Below, one piece after another: positions 8,469 to 17,958 of a stretch of 64,000 bases of DNA. The stretch spans positions 1,776,501 to 1,840,500 of the forward strand of contig NZ_JBBOYD010000001.1 of assembly GCF_038007965.1 (NCBI RefSeq), given 5' to 3'. Both the position numbers and the translations under genes were made by a program. Positions within the stretch are counted from its first letter, which is position 1, and each line of letters begins with the position of its first letter. The stretch comes from Niallia sp. FSL W8-0635 (GTDB taxonomy: Bacteria; Bacillota; Bacilli; Bacillales; Cytobacillaceae). A model generated the notes under the pieces. That model was not told the origin of the DNA. It saw only the letters and a list, made by a program, of their open reading frames with translations, and ran no database searches.

Positions 8469-9950
8469 ATGCAATTAAAAAAACTTATTGAGAGTTTGCA
8501 GCCATATGCTCCTTATAATGGAGAAGATGTGGAAATAAAATCAATAGAGAATGATAATCGCAAAGTAACACCTGGCAGTCTATTTATTTGTATAAAAGGA
8601 TACACAGTCGATGGACATAATTATGCGCAAAAAGCATACGAGTCTGGCGCAGTAGCTGTGATTGCTGAAAGAAATTTAGCCTTGCCAATTCCCGTTATTG
8701 TTGTAAAAGACACGAAGAAAGCTAGTAGTGTGCTTGCAGATGTATTTTATCAAAAGCCAACACAAAAGCTTCAACTTATTGGGATAACAGGAACAAATGG
8801 AAAAACGACAACAAGTCATTTAATAGATGCTATTTTAAAAGAGGCGCATAAAAAAACGGGAATCATCGGAACGATGTATACGAAAATCGGTGAGGAAATT
8901 CAAGAAACGAAAAATACTACTCCAGAAGCGGTGACACTTCAGAAGGTGTTCCATCAAATGGTCGAACAACAAGTCGAAACAGCTGTTATGGAAGTATCTT
9001 CCCATGCCCTTGTGGAAGGCAGAGTATTTGGCTGTGATTATGATATAGCTGTATTTACGAATCTAAGTCAGGATCATTTAGATTATCATGGCACGATGGA
9101 AGAATATAAGAAAGCAAAAGGACTGTTATTTACAAGATTAGGGAATGCATTTCAAGAGGAAAAACCGAAGTTTGCCATCCTAAATAAAGATGATGCAGCT
9201 GCTAACGAGTACGAAAGCCTTACAGCCGCTCATATTCTTACATATGGAATTGATACAGAGGCAGATATTATGGCCAAAAATATAAAAATAACGGCAGCCG
9301 GTACATCTTTTGATTTACATACTCCACTTGGGGCACAATTTGTACAACTAAAAATGGTAGGGAAATTCAATGTGTATAATTCCTTAGCAAGTATTGGTGC
9401 TGCGATTGCGAGCAATATCCCAATGGAGGTAACGATTCGTGCCCTCGAAAAGGTAGAAGGTGTAGCAGGTAGATTTGAAACAGTAAATGCTGGGCAAGAT
9501 TTTTCTGTGATTGTTGATTATTCCCATACACCTGATAGTTTACAAAATGCCCTGCAGACGGTGAAAGAATTTGCTGAGAAAAACGTATATGTCATTGCAG
9601 GCTGTGGAGGAGATAGAGACAAGACAAAACGCCCGTTAATGGCAAAAATTGCTTGTCAGGAAGCGAGCTATGCTATCCTTACTTCCGATAATCCAAGAAG
9701 TGAAGATCCGGATGCCATTTTAAAAGATATGGAAGCTGGGGTTATGGATGAACAGAATTATATAATTATCCCTGATCGAAAAGAAGCAATTACATATGCG
9801 GTCAATCAAGCACAGCCTGGCGATGTTATCTTAATTGCAGGAAAAGGACATGAAACATATCAAATTATTGGTTCTGAAGTGTTAGATTTTGATGACCGTT
9901 TAGTTGCAAAAGAAGCGATAGAGGAGAGAAAAAATGACACTGTCCTATAA
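8469..9950 (+). CDS. murE: UDP-MurNAc-L-Ala-D-Glu:meso-diaminopimelate ligase MurE
   Basis: MurE adds the third residue of the peptidoglycan stem peptide in the cytoplasm, using ATP. The 493 residues show the three Mur-ligase domains: an N-terminal UDP-binding domain ([16 protein letters not shown]), the ATP site G108-T-N-G-K-T with SHALVEGR, and a C-terminal domain. The D407-N-P-R motif (DNPRSEDP) is the signature of meso-DAP specificity, so the wall is A1-gamma mDAP type as in Bacillus. It overlaps the next gene by 17 nt. Confidence 0.97.
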   Translation: MQLKKLIESLQPYAPYNGEDVEIKSIENDNRKVTPGSLFICIKGYTVDGHNYAQKAYESGAVAVIAERNLALPIPVIVVKDTKKASSVLADVFYQKPTQKLQLIGITGTNGKTTTSHLIDAILKEAHKKTGIIGTMYTKIGEEIQETKNTTPEAVTLQKVFHQMVEQQVETAVMEVSSHALVEGRVFGCDYDIAVFTNLSQDHLDYHGTMEEYKKAKGLLFTRLGNAFQEEKPKFAILNKDDAAANEYESLTAAHILTYGIDTEADIMAKNIKITAAGTSFDLHTPLGAQFVQLKMVGKFNVYNSLASIGAAIASNIPMEVTIRALEKVEGVAGRFETVNAGQDFSVIVDYSHTPDSLQNALQTVKEFAEKNVYVIAGCGGDRDKTKRPLMAKIACQEASYAILTSDNPRSEDPDAILKDMEAGVMDEQNYIIIPDRKEAITYAVNQAQPGDVILIAGKGHETYQIIGSEVLDFDDRLVAKEAIEERKNDTVL

Positions 9951-10374
9951 TTTAGTCCTTCAGGCAATATCCGAAGCAAAAGGGTTTGTAAAAGAAGATT
10001 TGCTTTTTCAAACCGTGTCATTCCTAGCAGATTCTAAGCAGCCAAAAGGGCTTTTTATCCCATTATATGAAGAGAATTCTGGTGATTTGAGTACTGCTAT
10101 AGCAAACGGAGCAATAGGAGCGATTTGGGAAGAAGGGGTCGTACTCCCTTCTTATACGCCTAATCATTTTCCTATATTTTATACAAAAGATTTAAAGGAA
10201 GGCTTATTAAAAATGATCGAAATTTATGAGAAACAACTACAGGCACAAGAAAGTAAAACAAAATTCATTTTTTTGAAAGAAAAAAGTCTGAATTCCATTG
10301 AGGAATCATATGATATACCGGTAATCAGAGAGCATGTATTAAAGACGAACAGTCAAGCGAAAGGAGGGAACTAA
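9934..10374 (+). CDS. Stand-alone MurF-type N-terminal domain protein (no ATPase or ligase domain)
   Basis: This 146-residue protein resembles only domain 1 (UDP-substrate binding) of MurF: residues about 25-95 ([44 protein letters not shown]) follow the MurF pattern LFIPLKGE...A..GA.A..W....P...IL.DD.L.AL. The GxTGSNGKTTTK ATP loop and everything after it are missing; instead there is a 45-residue tail of unknown type. The start overlaps the murE 3' end (SD GAGGAGAG), and mraY begins 2 nt after the stop, so it is embedded in the operon and probably translated. The position murE-X-mraY is where murF stands in many other phyla. It cannot be an active ligase; the full murF must be elsewhere. 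It may be a remnant or an accessory binding protein. Confidence 0.75.
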   Translation: MTLSYNLVLQAISEAKGFVKEDLLFQTVSFLADSKQPKGLFIPLYEENSGDLSTAIANGAIGAIWEEGVVLPSYTPNHFPIFYTKDLKEGLLKMIEIYEKQLQAQESKTKFIFLKEKSLNSIEESYDIPVIREHVLKTNSQAKGGN

Positions 10375-10375
10375 A

Positions 10376-11350
10376 ATGCAGGAGAAAGTAATCTTTTTTA
10401 CCATTCTTTTAGGGTTTTTAATAACTGTATTAATATCTCCCTTTTTTATTCCCTTCTTGCGTAGATTGAAATTTGGTCAAAGCATTAGGGAAGAAGGGCC
10501 GAAATCCCACCAGAAAAAAACAGGAACGCCAACAATGGGTGGCTTAATGATTATTTTTTCCATTGTTGTTACAACTTTGGTTATGATTAATAAATTTTCA
10601 GAGCCAACGATTAAGACCTATTTATTGCTTTTAGTATTAGTTGGTTTTGGATTACTAGGCTTTTTAGATGATTTTATAAAAGTAGTAATGAAGCGTAATC
10701 TAGGATTAACTTCTAGACAAAAGCTTTTAGGGCAGATTATTATCTCGCTTATATTCTATTTTGTTTTACGTGAAAATGAATTTTCAACCGCTATTTCTAT
10801 TCCTTTTGTGGATAAACCATTAGAATTAGGATGGTTTTATGCGTTATTTATTATTTTTTGGCTAGTTGGATTTTCTAACGCGGTGAATCTAACAGATGGC
10901 TTGGACGGTTTAGTTTCGGGAACTTCTGCTGTTGCCTTTGGCGCATTTGCTGTTCTTGCTTGGAGTCAGTCACAATTTGAAATTAGCATTTTCTCTGTAG
11001 CCATTGTTGGTGCGGTATTAGGGTTCTTAGTATTTAATGCCCATCCAGCAAAAGTGTTTATGGGAGATACAGGTTCTCTTGCACTTGGAGGTGCGATAGC
11101 TGCGATTGCTATTCTAACGAAGACAGAAATTCTACTGATATTAATTGGTGGAGTATTTGTTATCGAAACACTTTCTGTTATTCTTCAAGTTATTTCCTTT
11201 AAATCAACAGGAAGAAGAATTTTCCGCATGAGTCCATTGCATCACCATTATGAATTGGTTGGATGGTCCGAATGGAGAGTAGTTGTCACGTTTTGGACGG
11301 TTGGATTATTATTTGCCGCTTTAGGAATTTATATTGAGGTGTGGTTATAA
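10376..11350 (+). CDS. mraY: Phospho-MurNAc-pentapeptide transferase MraY
   Basis: MraY is an integral membrane enzyme that transfers phospho-MurNAc-pentapeptide to undecaprenyl phosphate, making lipid I. The 324-residue protein has about ten membrane helices and the family motifs GTPTMGG, DDFIK (residues near 97), NLTDGLDGL and the C-terminal [10 protein letters not shown] histidine cluster. The SD AAAGGAGGG lies 9 nt before the ATG. It follows the MurF-like gene by 1 nt and shares an A with the murD start codon. Confidence 0.98.
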   Translation: MQEKVIFFTILLGFLITVLISPFFIPFLRRLKFGQSIREEGPKSHQKKTGTPTMGGLMIIFSIVVTTLVMINKFSEPTIKTYLLLLVLVGFGLLGFLDDFIKVVMKRNLGLTSRQKLLGQIIISLIFYFVLRENEFSTAISIPFVDKPLELGWFYALFIIFWLVGFSNAVNLTDGLDGLVSGTSAVAFGAFAVLAWSQSQFEISIFSVAIVGAVLGFLVFNAHPAKVFMGDTGSLALGGAIAAIAILTKTEILLILIGGVFVIETLSVILQVISFKSTGRRIFRMSPLHHHYELVGWSEWRVVVTFWTVGLLFAALGIYIEVWL

Positions 11351-12702
11351 TGAAACAGATTAACGATTATCATCATAAAAAAATACTTGTATTAGGTCTT
11401 GCAAAAAGTGGAGTAAGCGCAGCTCAATTACTACATAATTTAGGTGCATTTGTAACGGTCAATGACAGTAAACCATTAGATGAAAATCCGGAAGCACAAG
11501 GCTTGCTGGAGCAAGGAATAACAGTAATTTGCGGAAGCCATCCGATTGAATTATTAGACGAAGGATTTCAGCTAATTGTAAAAAATCCAGGGATTCCTTA
11601 TTTTAATCCAATGATTAAAGGGGCAATGGAACGTGGAATTCCAGTTATTACAGAGGTAGAGCTTGCGTACAGAGTTTCTGAAGCACCGTTCCTTGCCATC
11701 ACGGGATCAAATGGGAAAACGACCACAACGACTTTATTATTTGATATGCTAGAAGTAGATAAGAAAAAGCCGCTTATTGCGGGAAATATTGGTACAGTTG
11801 CTTCAAATGTGGCTCAAGTTGCAGAGAAAGATAATAAAATTGTTATCGAATTATCTTCTTTTCAATTAATGGGTATTGAAAAATTCAAGCCACATATTGC
11901 AATCATTACGAATATTTATGAGGCGCATTTAGATTATCATGGAACACGAGAAGAATATGCGAAGGCAAAAGGAAATATTACGAAGAATCAAGATGCGAAT
12001 GATTATCTAATAGCGAATGTAGAGCAAGAGGTAGTAATGAATATCGCCAAAAACAGTAAAGCGACGATTATTCCTTTTTCTGCGAAACGGGAATTAGAGT
12101 TTGGTGCATATGTGAAAGATAATGTCATCTATTTTAATAATGAAAAAATAATGGGGCTATCTGATATTACGTACTTAAGTGCCTTAAATTTAGAAAATAT
12201 CCTTTCTTCTGTTGCTGCTGCAAAGCTTTCAGGAGTGTCGAATGAAAGTATTTTTGAAATTCTTAGTACCTTTAAAGGGGTTAAACACCGTCTCCAATTT
12301 ATTAAAGAATTACATGGACGGAAATTTTATAATGACTCGAAAGCAACGAATATACTAGCAACACAAAATGCCCTTGCAGCCTTTAATGAGCCGGTTATTT
12401 TACTAGCTGGTGGTCTCGATCGCGGAAATGAATTTGACGAACTGATTCCATCTCTTAAAAATGTAAAAGCAATGATTACATTTGGACAAACTGCTGAAAA
12501 AGTGGAGAAGGCAGGGAGACTTGCAGGAATAAAAACAATTAAACGCGTCGATAATGTGGACAAAGCAGTACCTGTTGCCTATGACTTATCAGAAAGTGGA
12601 GATGTCATTCTTCTTTCCCCAGCATGTGCAAGCTGGGATCAATACAAAACTTTTGAGGTCAGAGGAGACATTTTTATCAATTCGGTGCATATGCTTAAAT
12701 AA
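11350..12702 (+). CDS. murD: UDP-MurNAc-L-Ala:D-Glu ligase MurD
   Basis: MurD adds D-glutamate, the second residue of the stem peptide. The 450-residue product shows the N-terminal Rossmann domain (ILVLGLAKSGVSAA), the ATP loop G119-S-N-G-K-T-T-T, ELSSFQL, HLDYHGTREEYAKAK and the C-terminal KHRLQ...FYNDSKATN and LLSPACASWDQ. The start at 11350 matches the family; an in-frame upstream start at 11341 would only add three residues. The stop of mraY (TAA) overlaps the ATG by one base, indicating coupling. Confidence 0.98.
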   Translation: MKQINDYHHKKILVLGLAKSGVSAAQLLHNLGAFVTVNDSKPLDENPEAQGLLEQGITVICGSHPIELLDEGFQLIVKNPGIPYFNPMIKGAMERGIPVITEVELAYRVSEAPFLAITGSNGKTTTTTLLFDMLEVDKKKPLIAGNIGTVASNVAQVAEKDNKIVIELSSFQLMGIEKFKPHIAIITNIYEAHLDYHGTREEYAKAKGNITKNQDANDYLIANVEQEVVMNIAKNSKATIIPFSAKRELEFGAYVKDNVIYFNNEKIMGLSDITYLSALNLENILSSVAAAKLSGVSNESIFEILSTFKGVKHRLQFIKELHGRKFYNDSKATNILATQNALAAFNEPVILLAGGLDRGNEFDELIPSLKNVKAMITFGQTAEKVEKAGRLAGIKTIKRVDNVDKAVPVAYDLSESGDVILLSPACASWDQYKTFEVRGDIFINSVHMLK

Positions 12703-12800
12703 GGGCTTGTCTGTAAGTAGGCGTTGAAAGAAATAAACTCTAAAATTGTATGAACAAACATCAATGATCAAACAGGATATAAACGTTCTTACTAGGAAGT

Positions 12801-12929
12801 AAGCTCTGTAAATGACAACAAGGTGAGTAGAGAAAAGGATAAAGGTTATTTTTATACCTATATAGGACCAAATAACTTTTGTGCCTTTTCCTTTTTTTCA
12901 ACCGTTAATTTACAGAGCTTTCTTTTTTT
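12801..12929 (+). repeat. Long inverted-repeat element with terminator-like end upstream of spoVE
   Basis: A perfect 13-bp inverted repeat, AAGCTCTGTAAAT (12801-12813) and its complement (12908-12920), encloses about 94 nt and is followed at once by a T-run (12921-12928). The interior has secondary complementarity (GAAAAGG near 12831 with CCTTTTC near 12884). A small hairpin CTTACT/AGTAAG lies at 12788-12803. It may terminate the murE-murD transcript or be a mobile-repeat remnant; no gene is credible in it. Confidence 0.6.
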
Positions 12930-13015
12930 GAATCAGATTTTTGAGGATGCAAGAAATCTGGAAACAACCCGCTTTTCTTTTTTTTCAAGCCCAAATCTTG
13001 CAATTCGAGGTGTTA

Positions 13016-14119
13016 ATGGTGCCATCAAAAAAAACGACTCCAGATATAATTCTAATGATTCTCACTTTTACGTTACTGGCAATAGGGTTAATCATGGTGT
13101 ATAGTGCTAGCGCGGTTATGGCCGAACGGAATTTAGGTGATTCTTTCTTCTTTGCAAAAAGACAGATGCTTTTTGCTGGCGTCGGAATTGCAGCAATGCT
13201 ATTTATTATGAATCTTGATTACTGGATATGGCGTTCTTGGGCTAAACCGATTATTATTGTTTGTTTTGTATTACTAATAGTCGTTTTAATTCCTGGAGTT
13301 GGGTTAGTTCGGAATGGATCCCAAAGCTGGATTGGAGTAGGTGCATTTTCCATACAGCCCTCTGAATTTATGAAAATAGCAATGATTATTTTCTTAGGGA
13401 AATTTCTTTCAGAAAATCAAAAGCATATTACTTCCTTTAAAAAGGGGTTGCTCCCATCTTTAGGGATAGTATTTCTAGCGTTTGGAATGATTATGCTTCA
13501 GCCAGATTTAGGTACTGGTACGGTTATGGTTGGTACAAGTATTGTTATGATTTTCATCGCTGGTGCTAGAATTCGTCACTTTGTTATTTTAGGTCTTATT
13601 GGTGTTGCAGGGTTTATTGGATTAGTTGCATCGGCGCCTTATCGGATTAAAAGGATTACTTCCTTCCTTGATCCTTGGTCAGATCCATTAGGAAGCGGAT
13701 TTCAAATCATTCAATCCTTGTATGCAATTGGTCCAGGTGGTCTGTTTGGTTTAGGACTCGGGGAAAGCAGGCAAAAGTTTTTCTATCTTCCTGAACCGCA
13801 GACAGATTTCATTTTTGCTATTCTTTCAGAAGAACTAGGCTTTATTGGCGGCTCGCTGATTCTTTTATTATTTTCCCTTTTACTATGGAGAGGGATTAGA
13901 ATCGCTTTAGGCGCTCAAGATTTATTTGGAAGCTTTGTGGCCGTCGGAATCATTTCTATGGTTGCTATTCAAGTTATGATAAACATTGGCGTTGTAACAG
14001 GACTAATGCCTGTTACAGGGATTACCCTTCCATTTCTAAGCTACGGAGGTTCCTCTCTTACACTTATGTTGATTGCGATTGGTATTCTTTTAAATGTCAG
14101 CAGATTTTCGAGGTATTAA
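13016..14119 (+). CDS. spoVE: Stage V sporulation protein E, SEDS-family glycosyltransferase
   Basis: SpoVE is the SEDS peptidoglycan polymerase of spore cortex formation, partner of SpoVD. The 367-residue multi-pass protein (about ten helices) carries the SEDS/FtsW/RodA signatures MVYSASAVMAE, GVGAFSIQPSEFMKI, LQPDLGTGTVM, RIKRITSFLDPW and the C-terminal GITLPFLSYGGSSL. The ATG at 13016 has GAGGTG 4-9 nt upstream and yields the length of B. subtilis SpoVE (366); an in-frame start at 12941 adds 25 residues without family support. The 313-bp upstream gap suggests its own sporulation promoter, which I could not locate. Confidence 0.96.
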   Translation: MVPSKKTTPDIILMILTFTLLAIGLIMVYSASAVMAERNLGDSFFFAKRQMLFAGVGIAAMLFIMNLDYWIWRSWAKPIIIVCFVLLIVVLIPGVGLVRNGSQSWIGVGAFSIQPSEFMKIAMIIFLGKFLSENQKHITSFKKGLLPSLGIVFLAFGMIMLQPDLGTGTVMVGTSIVMIFIAGARIRHFVILGLIGVAGFIGLVASAPYRIKRITSFLDPWSDPLGSGFQIIQSLYAIGPGGLFGLGLGESRQKFFYLPEPQTDFIFAILSEELGFIGGSLILLLFSLLLWRGIRIALGAQDLFGSFVAVGIISMVAIQVMINIGVVTGLMPVTGITLPFLSYGGSSLTLMLIAIGILLNVSRFSRY

Positions 14120-14139
14120 TAAAAGTAAAAAGCTGCTTG

Positions 14140-14175
14140 CAACCTAGTGTGATTGCTTCTCACTAGGTTTTTTTA
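14140..14175 (+). terminator. Terminator after spoVE
   Basis: A perfect 9-bp stem AACCTAGTG (14141-14149)/CACTAGGTT (14161-14169) is followed by seven Ts. Confidence 0.88.
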
Positions 14176-14520
14176 TGTCTAATTGTACAAGAAAAGCAAG
14201 GAAAAGATTTTACTTCAAAATTAGAAAAATTTACTTTTTTCGCATATATGATATTCCTTTTGCAATCATGACAAATAGATATGCAGGAAAGTGGAATGTG
14301 TTACATTTCATTATCAATTTCGAGATATTCTTAAAGCTCGTTTAAAATATAGTAGAATAAGGTATCTATTATTTGGGGGTTGACGGTAAAGTAAAAAATA
14401 TCTTAGGAAATTGCAGAAGATTATTTCTGTTTTTTATTAATTGAAGCTATAATGTAAAGGAAAAGAAAAAAATAACGTTTTTTTAAAAGTAGATAAGAGA
14501 AGTAGTTTGAGGTGGAAAGA
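14176..14520 (+). promoter_or_regulatory. spoVE-murG intergenic region with candidate murG promoter
   Basis: No ORF is seen. The best candidate -10 is TATAAT at 14448-14453, with a poor -35 (TTTCTG, about 14424). A TTGACG at 14380-14385 has no well-spaced -10. The strong terminator upstream makes a separate murG promoter likely, but its exact place is uncertain. Confidence 0.4.
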
Positions 14521-15624
14521 ATGAAGATAGTAGTAAGCGGCGGAGGAACAGGGGGACATATATACCCTGCTTTAGCATTAATTCGCGAAATAAAAAAAGA
14601 AGTGAAGGATGCTGAGTTTCTATATGTCGGTACAGAGCAAGGGTTAGAAAGTAAATTAGTTAGACGGGAAGATATTCCATTTAAAGCTATACATATCACA
14701 GGTTTTAAACGAAAGCTTTCCCCTGAAAATGTGAAAACCGTGTGGAGATTTATTGCTGGTGTACAAAAAAGCAAGGCTCTTTTAAAAGAGTTTAAAGCAG
14801 ATGTTGTAATCGGGACAGGTGGTTATGTATGCGGGCCAGTTGTTTATGCGGCTGCAAAGCTTGGGATACCAACAATTATTCATGAGCAAAATAGTGTTCC
14901 AGGATTAACTAATAAATTTTTAAGTAAATATGTCGATAAAGTTGCAACATGCTTTGAAGAAGCGGCTTCTTATTTCCCAGAAGAAAAAGTAGTGATGACG
15001 GGGAATCCAAGAGCTTCGGAAGTATTAAATCAGGATGGTATTAAAGGACGCTTATCGGTTGGCTTGCAATTAAAGGCTCCTGCTGTACTCATTGTTGGCG
15101 GAAGTAGAGGGGCTAGACCGATAAATGATGCTGTTATTCAAGCTTTACCTCACTTAGGGAAAAAAGCCTACCAAGTTCTTTATGTAACAGGAGAAGTCCA
15201 TTATGAAGCGGTTAAAAAAGAAGTAGAGCGTGTAGGGAATCCTTCAAATGTAATTATAAAGCCATTTGTTCATAATATGCCAGAAGTATTAACAAGTATT
15301 GATTTGACTGTTGCAAGAGCAGGGGCAACAACACTTAGTGAGCTAACGTCGCTCGGTATTCCGAGTATTCTTGTTCCGAGCCCTTATGTGACAAACAATC
15401 ATCAGGAGAAAAACGCGAATGCTTTAACAAGCAATGGTGCTGCTAAGATGCTTCTAGAAAAGGATATGAATGGACAAACATTAGTGGAAGAGATGGATGC
15501 AATTATGCTGAATCCGGAAGTATTAAAGGAAATGAAAGAGGCGTCCAAAAAATTAGGTATTCCTGATGCGGCAATGAGGCTGTATAATGTCATGAAGGAA
15601 GTTATAAACAATAAGAAAAGATAG
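14521..15624 (+). CDS. murG: MurG, lipid I to lipid II N-acetylglucosaminyltransferase
   Basis: MurG is a peripheral membrane GT28 enzyme that adds GlcNAc to lipid I. The 367-residue protein begins with the glycine-rich loop [15 protein letters not shown] and has the second G-loop [20 protein letters not shown] and the C-terminal UDP-GlcNAc site ([25 protein letters not shown]). The ATG at 14521 follows GAGGTGG by 5 nt; the GTG at 14512 overlaps that SD. In B. subtilis murB follows; here a hairpin at 15632-15676 follows instead, then divIB. Confidence 0.98.
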   Translation: MKIVVSGGGTGGHIYPALALIREIKKEVKDAEFLYVGTEQGLESKLVRREDIPFKAIHITGFKRKLSPENVKTVWRFIAGVQKSKALLKEFKADVVIGTGGYVCGPVVYAAAKLGIPTIIHEQNSVPGLTNKFLSKYVDKVATCFEEAASYFPEEKVVMTGNPRASEVLNQDGIKGRLSVGLQLKAPAVLIVGGSRGARPINDAVIQALPHLGKKAYQVLYVTGEVHYEAVKKEVERVGNPSNVIIKPFVHNMPEVLTSIDLTVARAGATTLSELTSLGIPSILVPSPYVTNNHQEKNANALTSNGAAKMLLEKDMNGQTLVEEMDAIMLNPEVLKEMKEASKKLGIPDAAMRLYNVMKEVINNKKR

Positions 15625-15631
15625 ATCAATG

Positions 15632-15676
15632 AATCGAAAATTTGATTATAAAAGCAAATTTTCGATTTGTTTCTAA
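15632..15676 (+). terminator. Terminator-like hairpin after murG
   Basis: A perfect 13-bp stem AATCGAAAATTTG (15632-15644)/CAAATTTTCGATT (15655-15667) is followed by a T-rich stretch with interruptions. Efficiency is uncertain because of the low stem GC and broken U-tract. It occupies the place of the missing murB. Confidence 0.65.
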
Positions 15677-15743
15677 AAAAAGGTGGACAACCTAATCAAT
15701 TGTTTTGTACTATTTCCTTATTTAAAAATACCGGGGTGATTTT

Positions 15744-16523
15744 TTGGAAAATGGGAAGGTAGTTTCTTTAGAAGATCGAATTCCAAAATTAAAAGAACAA
15801 AGACGAAAAAAGGCAAATCGTCGACTTATTTTCCTTCTCCTTCTATTCTTCCTTATCATCGTTTGCGTTATCTACTTCCAATCACCTTTAAGTCATGTGA
15901 AAAACATCGAAATTACAGGGAATCATTTATATACTTATGAAGACTTAGAGAAAATGAGTGGAATTACTAGCGAAACAAATATTTGGACAATCAAAAAAGA
16001 TCAGTTAGCAGAGAAGTTAAAGGAATCAGGTGGAATGAAGTCTGTTGAAATTTCCATCGGTATTCCAAATACTGTTCATATTGATGTAAAAGAATATAGG
16101 AAGATTGCTTATTTTGAAGTAGAGAATCAATTTATTCCTCTTCTTGAAAATGGAGTTATGCTACATGATAGAGCGATGACTAATAGTCCTTATGATGCTC
16201 CTATTATTAAAGATATAAAGAGCGAAGATGATACAGTCATCACAAAGATGGGGGAAGAGTTAAGTAAATTGCCAGCAAGTGTGTATAATGCGATTTCTGA
16301 AGTAAGGTATACACCTAAAAATACGGATAAGTGGCATGTTACGGTTTATATGAATGACGGAAATCAAGTATTGGCTTCTTTATCCTCTTTTTCAGATAAA
16401 ATGGAGCATTATCCATCCATTATTGGACAGCTAAATACGGACAAAAAGGGAGTAATTGATTTAGAGGTCGGTTCTTATTTCAAAGCTTTTGATTCGGAAG
16501 GGGAAAAGAAGAGTGAAGACTAA
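15744..16523 (+). CDS. divIB: Cell division protein DivIB/FtsQ
   Basis: DivIB is a bitopic divisome protein that stabilises FtsL and DivIC. The 259 residues comprise a basic cytoplasmic N-terminus (EDRIPKLKEQRRKKANRR), a membrane helix at about 28-45, a POTRA domain (SPLSHVKNIEITGNHLYTYEDL) and the FtsQ/DivIB beta domain. Initiation is at TTG (15744) preceded by GGGGTGAT; no alternative in-frame ATG gives the conserved N-terminus. It overlaps the next gene by 11 nt. The weak TTG start is one of several in this part of the cluster. Confidence 0.94.
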   Translation: MENGKVVSLEDRIPKLKEQRRKKANRRLIFLLLLFFLIIVCVIYFQSPLSHVKNIEITGNHLYTYEDLEKMSGITSETNIWTIKKDQLAEKLKESGGMKSVEISIGIPNTVHIDVKEYRKIAYFEVENQFIPLLENGVMLHDRAMTNSPYDAPIIKDIKSEDDTVITKMGEELSKLPASVYNAISEVRYTPKNTDKWHVTVYMNDGNQVLASLSSFSDKMEHYPSIIGQLNTDKKGVIDLEVGSYFKAFDSEGEKKSED

Positions 16524-17211
16524 AAAAAGAAGAAGAAATGTTATCTTCTCCTTGGTTTTTCTTGTACTCGGATTTATGATTTCCTTTTCGTATCAAAATA
16601 CAAAAAAAGATGATGGCCAAGAAATTAGTGAAAGCCAATTTGAACGAGATTTAGATTTGCGTAATGAATTAATCGAGCAGGAAGAAAAGAATAACGAGCT
16701 TTATAAGGAATTAAAGGCATCTCAAAGGAAACTTGTACAATTAGAGAAGAGCCTTTCGAATGAAGCGGAAACCTATCATAACCTCGCTGAAGATGCGGAG
16801 AGGTTTCGAATCTATTTAGGAAAGGTTGCTGTTAAAGGAGAAGGGGTACAAATTACACTGGAAGATGGAGAGTATAATCCAAAAGAAGATAATGTGAATA
16901 ATTACTTGGTCCATGAGCATCATGTGTTTAAAGTGATTAATGAGCTCTATGTTTCTGGTGCACAAGCGATTAGTATTAACGGACAAAGACTAGCACATAA
17001 TTCTTATATACTTTGTAATGGACCAGTAATAGAAGTCGACGGTTACCAGCATCCTGCACCATTTGTGATTACGGCAATCGGGGATAGTGAAGTGCTAGAA
17101 GGTGCAATTAATATGAACGGTGGCGTAAAGGATTTGGTAGTAAATGATAATATCAGATTTACGCTCGAGAAAAAACGAACGATACAAATGGAGCCTTTAA
17201 AAGTTAATTAA
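16513..17211 (+). CDS. ylxW: DUF881 family protein (YlxW-like)
   Basis: Function unknown. The 232-residue protein has a basic N-terminus and a single membrane helix (about 8-25), a long charged coiled coil (about 35-90, RNELIEQEEKNNELYKEL) and the DUF881 domain (KGEGVQITLEDG, VNNYLVHEHHVFKVINELYVSGAQAISINGQRL). The chosen start is GTG at 16513 behind GGAAGGGGAAAAG, overlapping divIB by 11 nt; a TTG at 16489 would overlap more and lacks an SD. It is one of two adjacent DUF881 paralogues, as in B. subtilis, in the divIB-sbp interval. Confidence 0.88.
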   Translation: MKTKKRRRNVIFSLVFLVLGFMISFSYQNTKKDDGQEISESQFERDLDLRNELIEQEEKNNELYKELKASQRKLVQLEKSLSNEAETYHNLAEDAERFRIYLGKVAVKGEGVQITLEDGEYNPKEDNVNNYLVHEHHVFKVINELYVSGAQAISINGQRLAHNSYILCNGPVIEVDGYQHPAPFVITAIGDSEVLEGAINMNGGVKDLVVNDNIRFTLEKKRTIQMEPLKVN

Positions 17212-17229
17212 CAGGAAGTATGATGCGCT

Positions 17230-17958
17230 TTGAATAAGAAGTTTATAACAATGACTGGAATAACGCTTATTGTAGGTTTTATGATTGCCGTACAATTCCA
17301 GACAATTAAAGAACCTGTTGTACGAGATACAAGAGATACATGGGAATTAAGAGAAGATTTAATAAATGAAAAAAAATTAGAATTACAACTGATTAATGAA
17401 ATTCGTTCCATAAATGCAAAAGTGGAAGAGTATGAAAACGAAACCTCTGAAAGCAAAGAAGAAGTATTGAAAGAAACTTTGGATGAATTAAAGCAGGAAG
17501 CAGGTCTAACAGAAGTCACAGGAAATGGGATTATCCTAAAAATTGCACCAGTTAATACTGAAATTCTATTAGGGGAAGAACCAGGTGTAGTAACTTCTGA
17601 ATTATTACAGCGACTTGTAAATGAACTGAATTTATATGGTGCAGAGGAGATAGCGATTAATGATAATCGCTATGTGAATACAAGCGTTATCCGCGAGATA
17701 AATAATGTGTTGAAAATGGATGGAAATCCTCTTAATCAGCTGCCAATTGAAGTGAAAGTGATTGCAAAGGATGCAAATGCGGCAGAAAAATTGTTTAATT
17801 ACATGAAAGTTTCAAAATCAGCCGATGAATTTTTTCTTTCCAATCTTTTATTAAACGTGGAGCAGTCAGAGAAGTTAATCACGATCCCAGCGTATAGTAA
17901 GGCAATTAATATCCAATATATGGAGCCGGAAAATACAAATGAAGGAGGCGGAAACTAA
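17230..17958 (+). CDS. ylxX: DUF881 family protein (YlxX-like), second copy
   Basis: Paralogue of the preceding gene with the same plan: N-terminal membrane helix (about 5-20), coiled coil (about 35-85) and DUF881 domain (GNGIILKIAP, LLQRLVNELNLYGAEEIAINDNRYV). It is 242 residues. The start is TTG at 17230, with AGGAAG about 11 nt upstream; the ATGs around 17220 are followed by an in-frame stop. The stop overlaps the sbp ATG by one base. Function unknown; the pair is widespread in spore-formers next to sbp. Confidence 0.87.
   Translation: MNKKFITMTGITLIVGFMIAVQFQTIKEPVVRDTRDTWELREDLINEKKLELQLINEIRSINAKVEEYENETSESKEEVLKETLDELKQEAGLTEVTGNGIILKIAPVNTEILLGEEPGVVTSELLQRLVNELNLYGAEEIAINDNRYVNTSVIREINNVLKMDGNPLNQLPIEVKVIAKDANAAEKLFNYMKVSKSADEFFLSNLLLNVEQSEKLITIPAYSKAINIQYMEPENTNEGGGN

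Noticed and set aside
9934..10374. Recent pseudogene of murF by frameshift or stop
   Set aside because: No remnant of the ligase domain follows in any frame; mraY begins 2 nt after the stop. The gene is short by design or old deletion, not freshly broken.
12823..13104. 93-codon ORF upstream of and overlapping spoVE
   Set aside because: It runs through the inverted-repeat element, has low-complexity Phe/Ser-rich composition, no family resemblance and overlaps the well-supported spoVE start.
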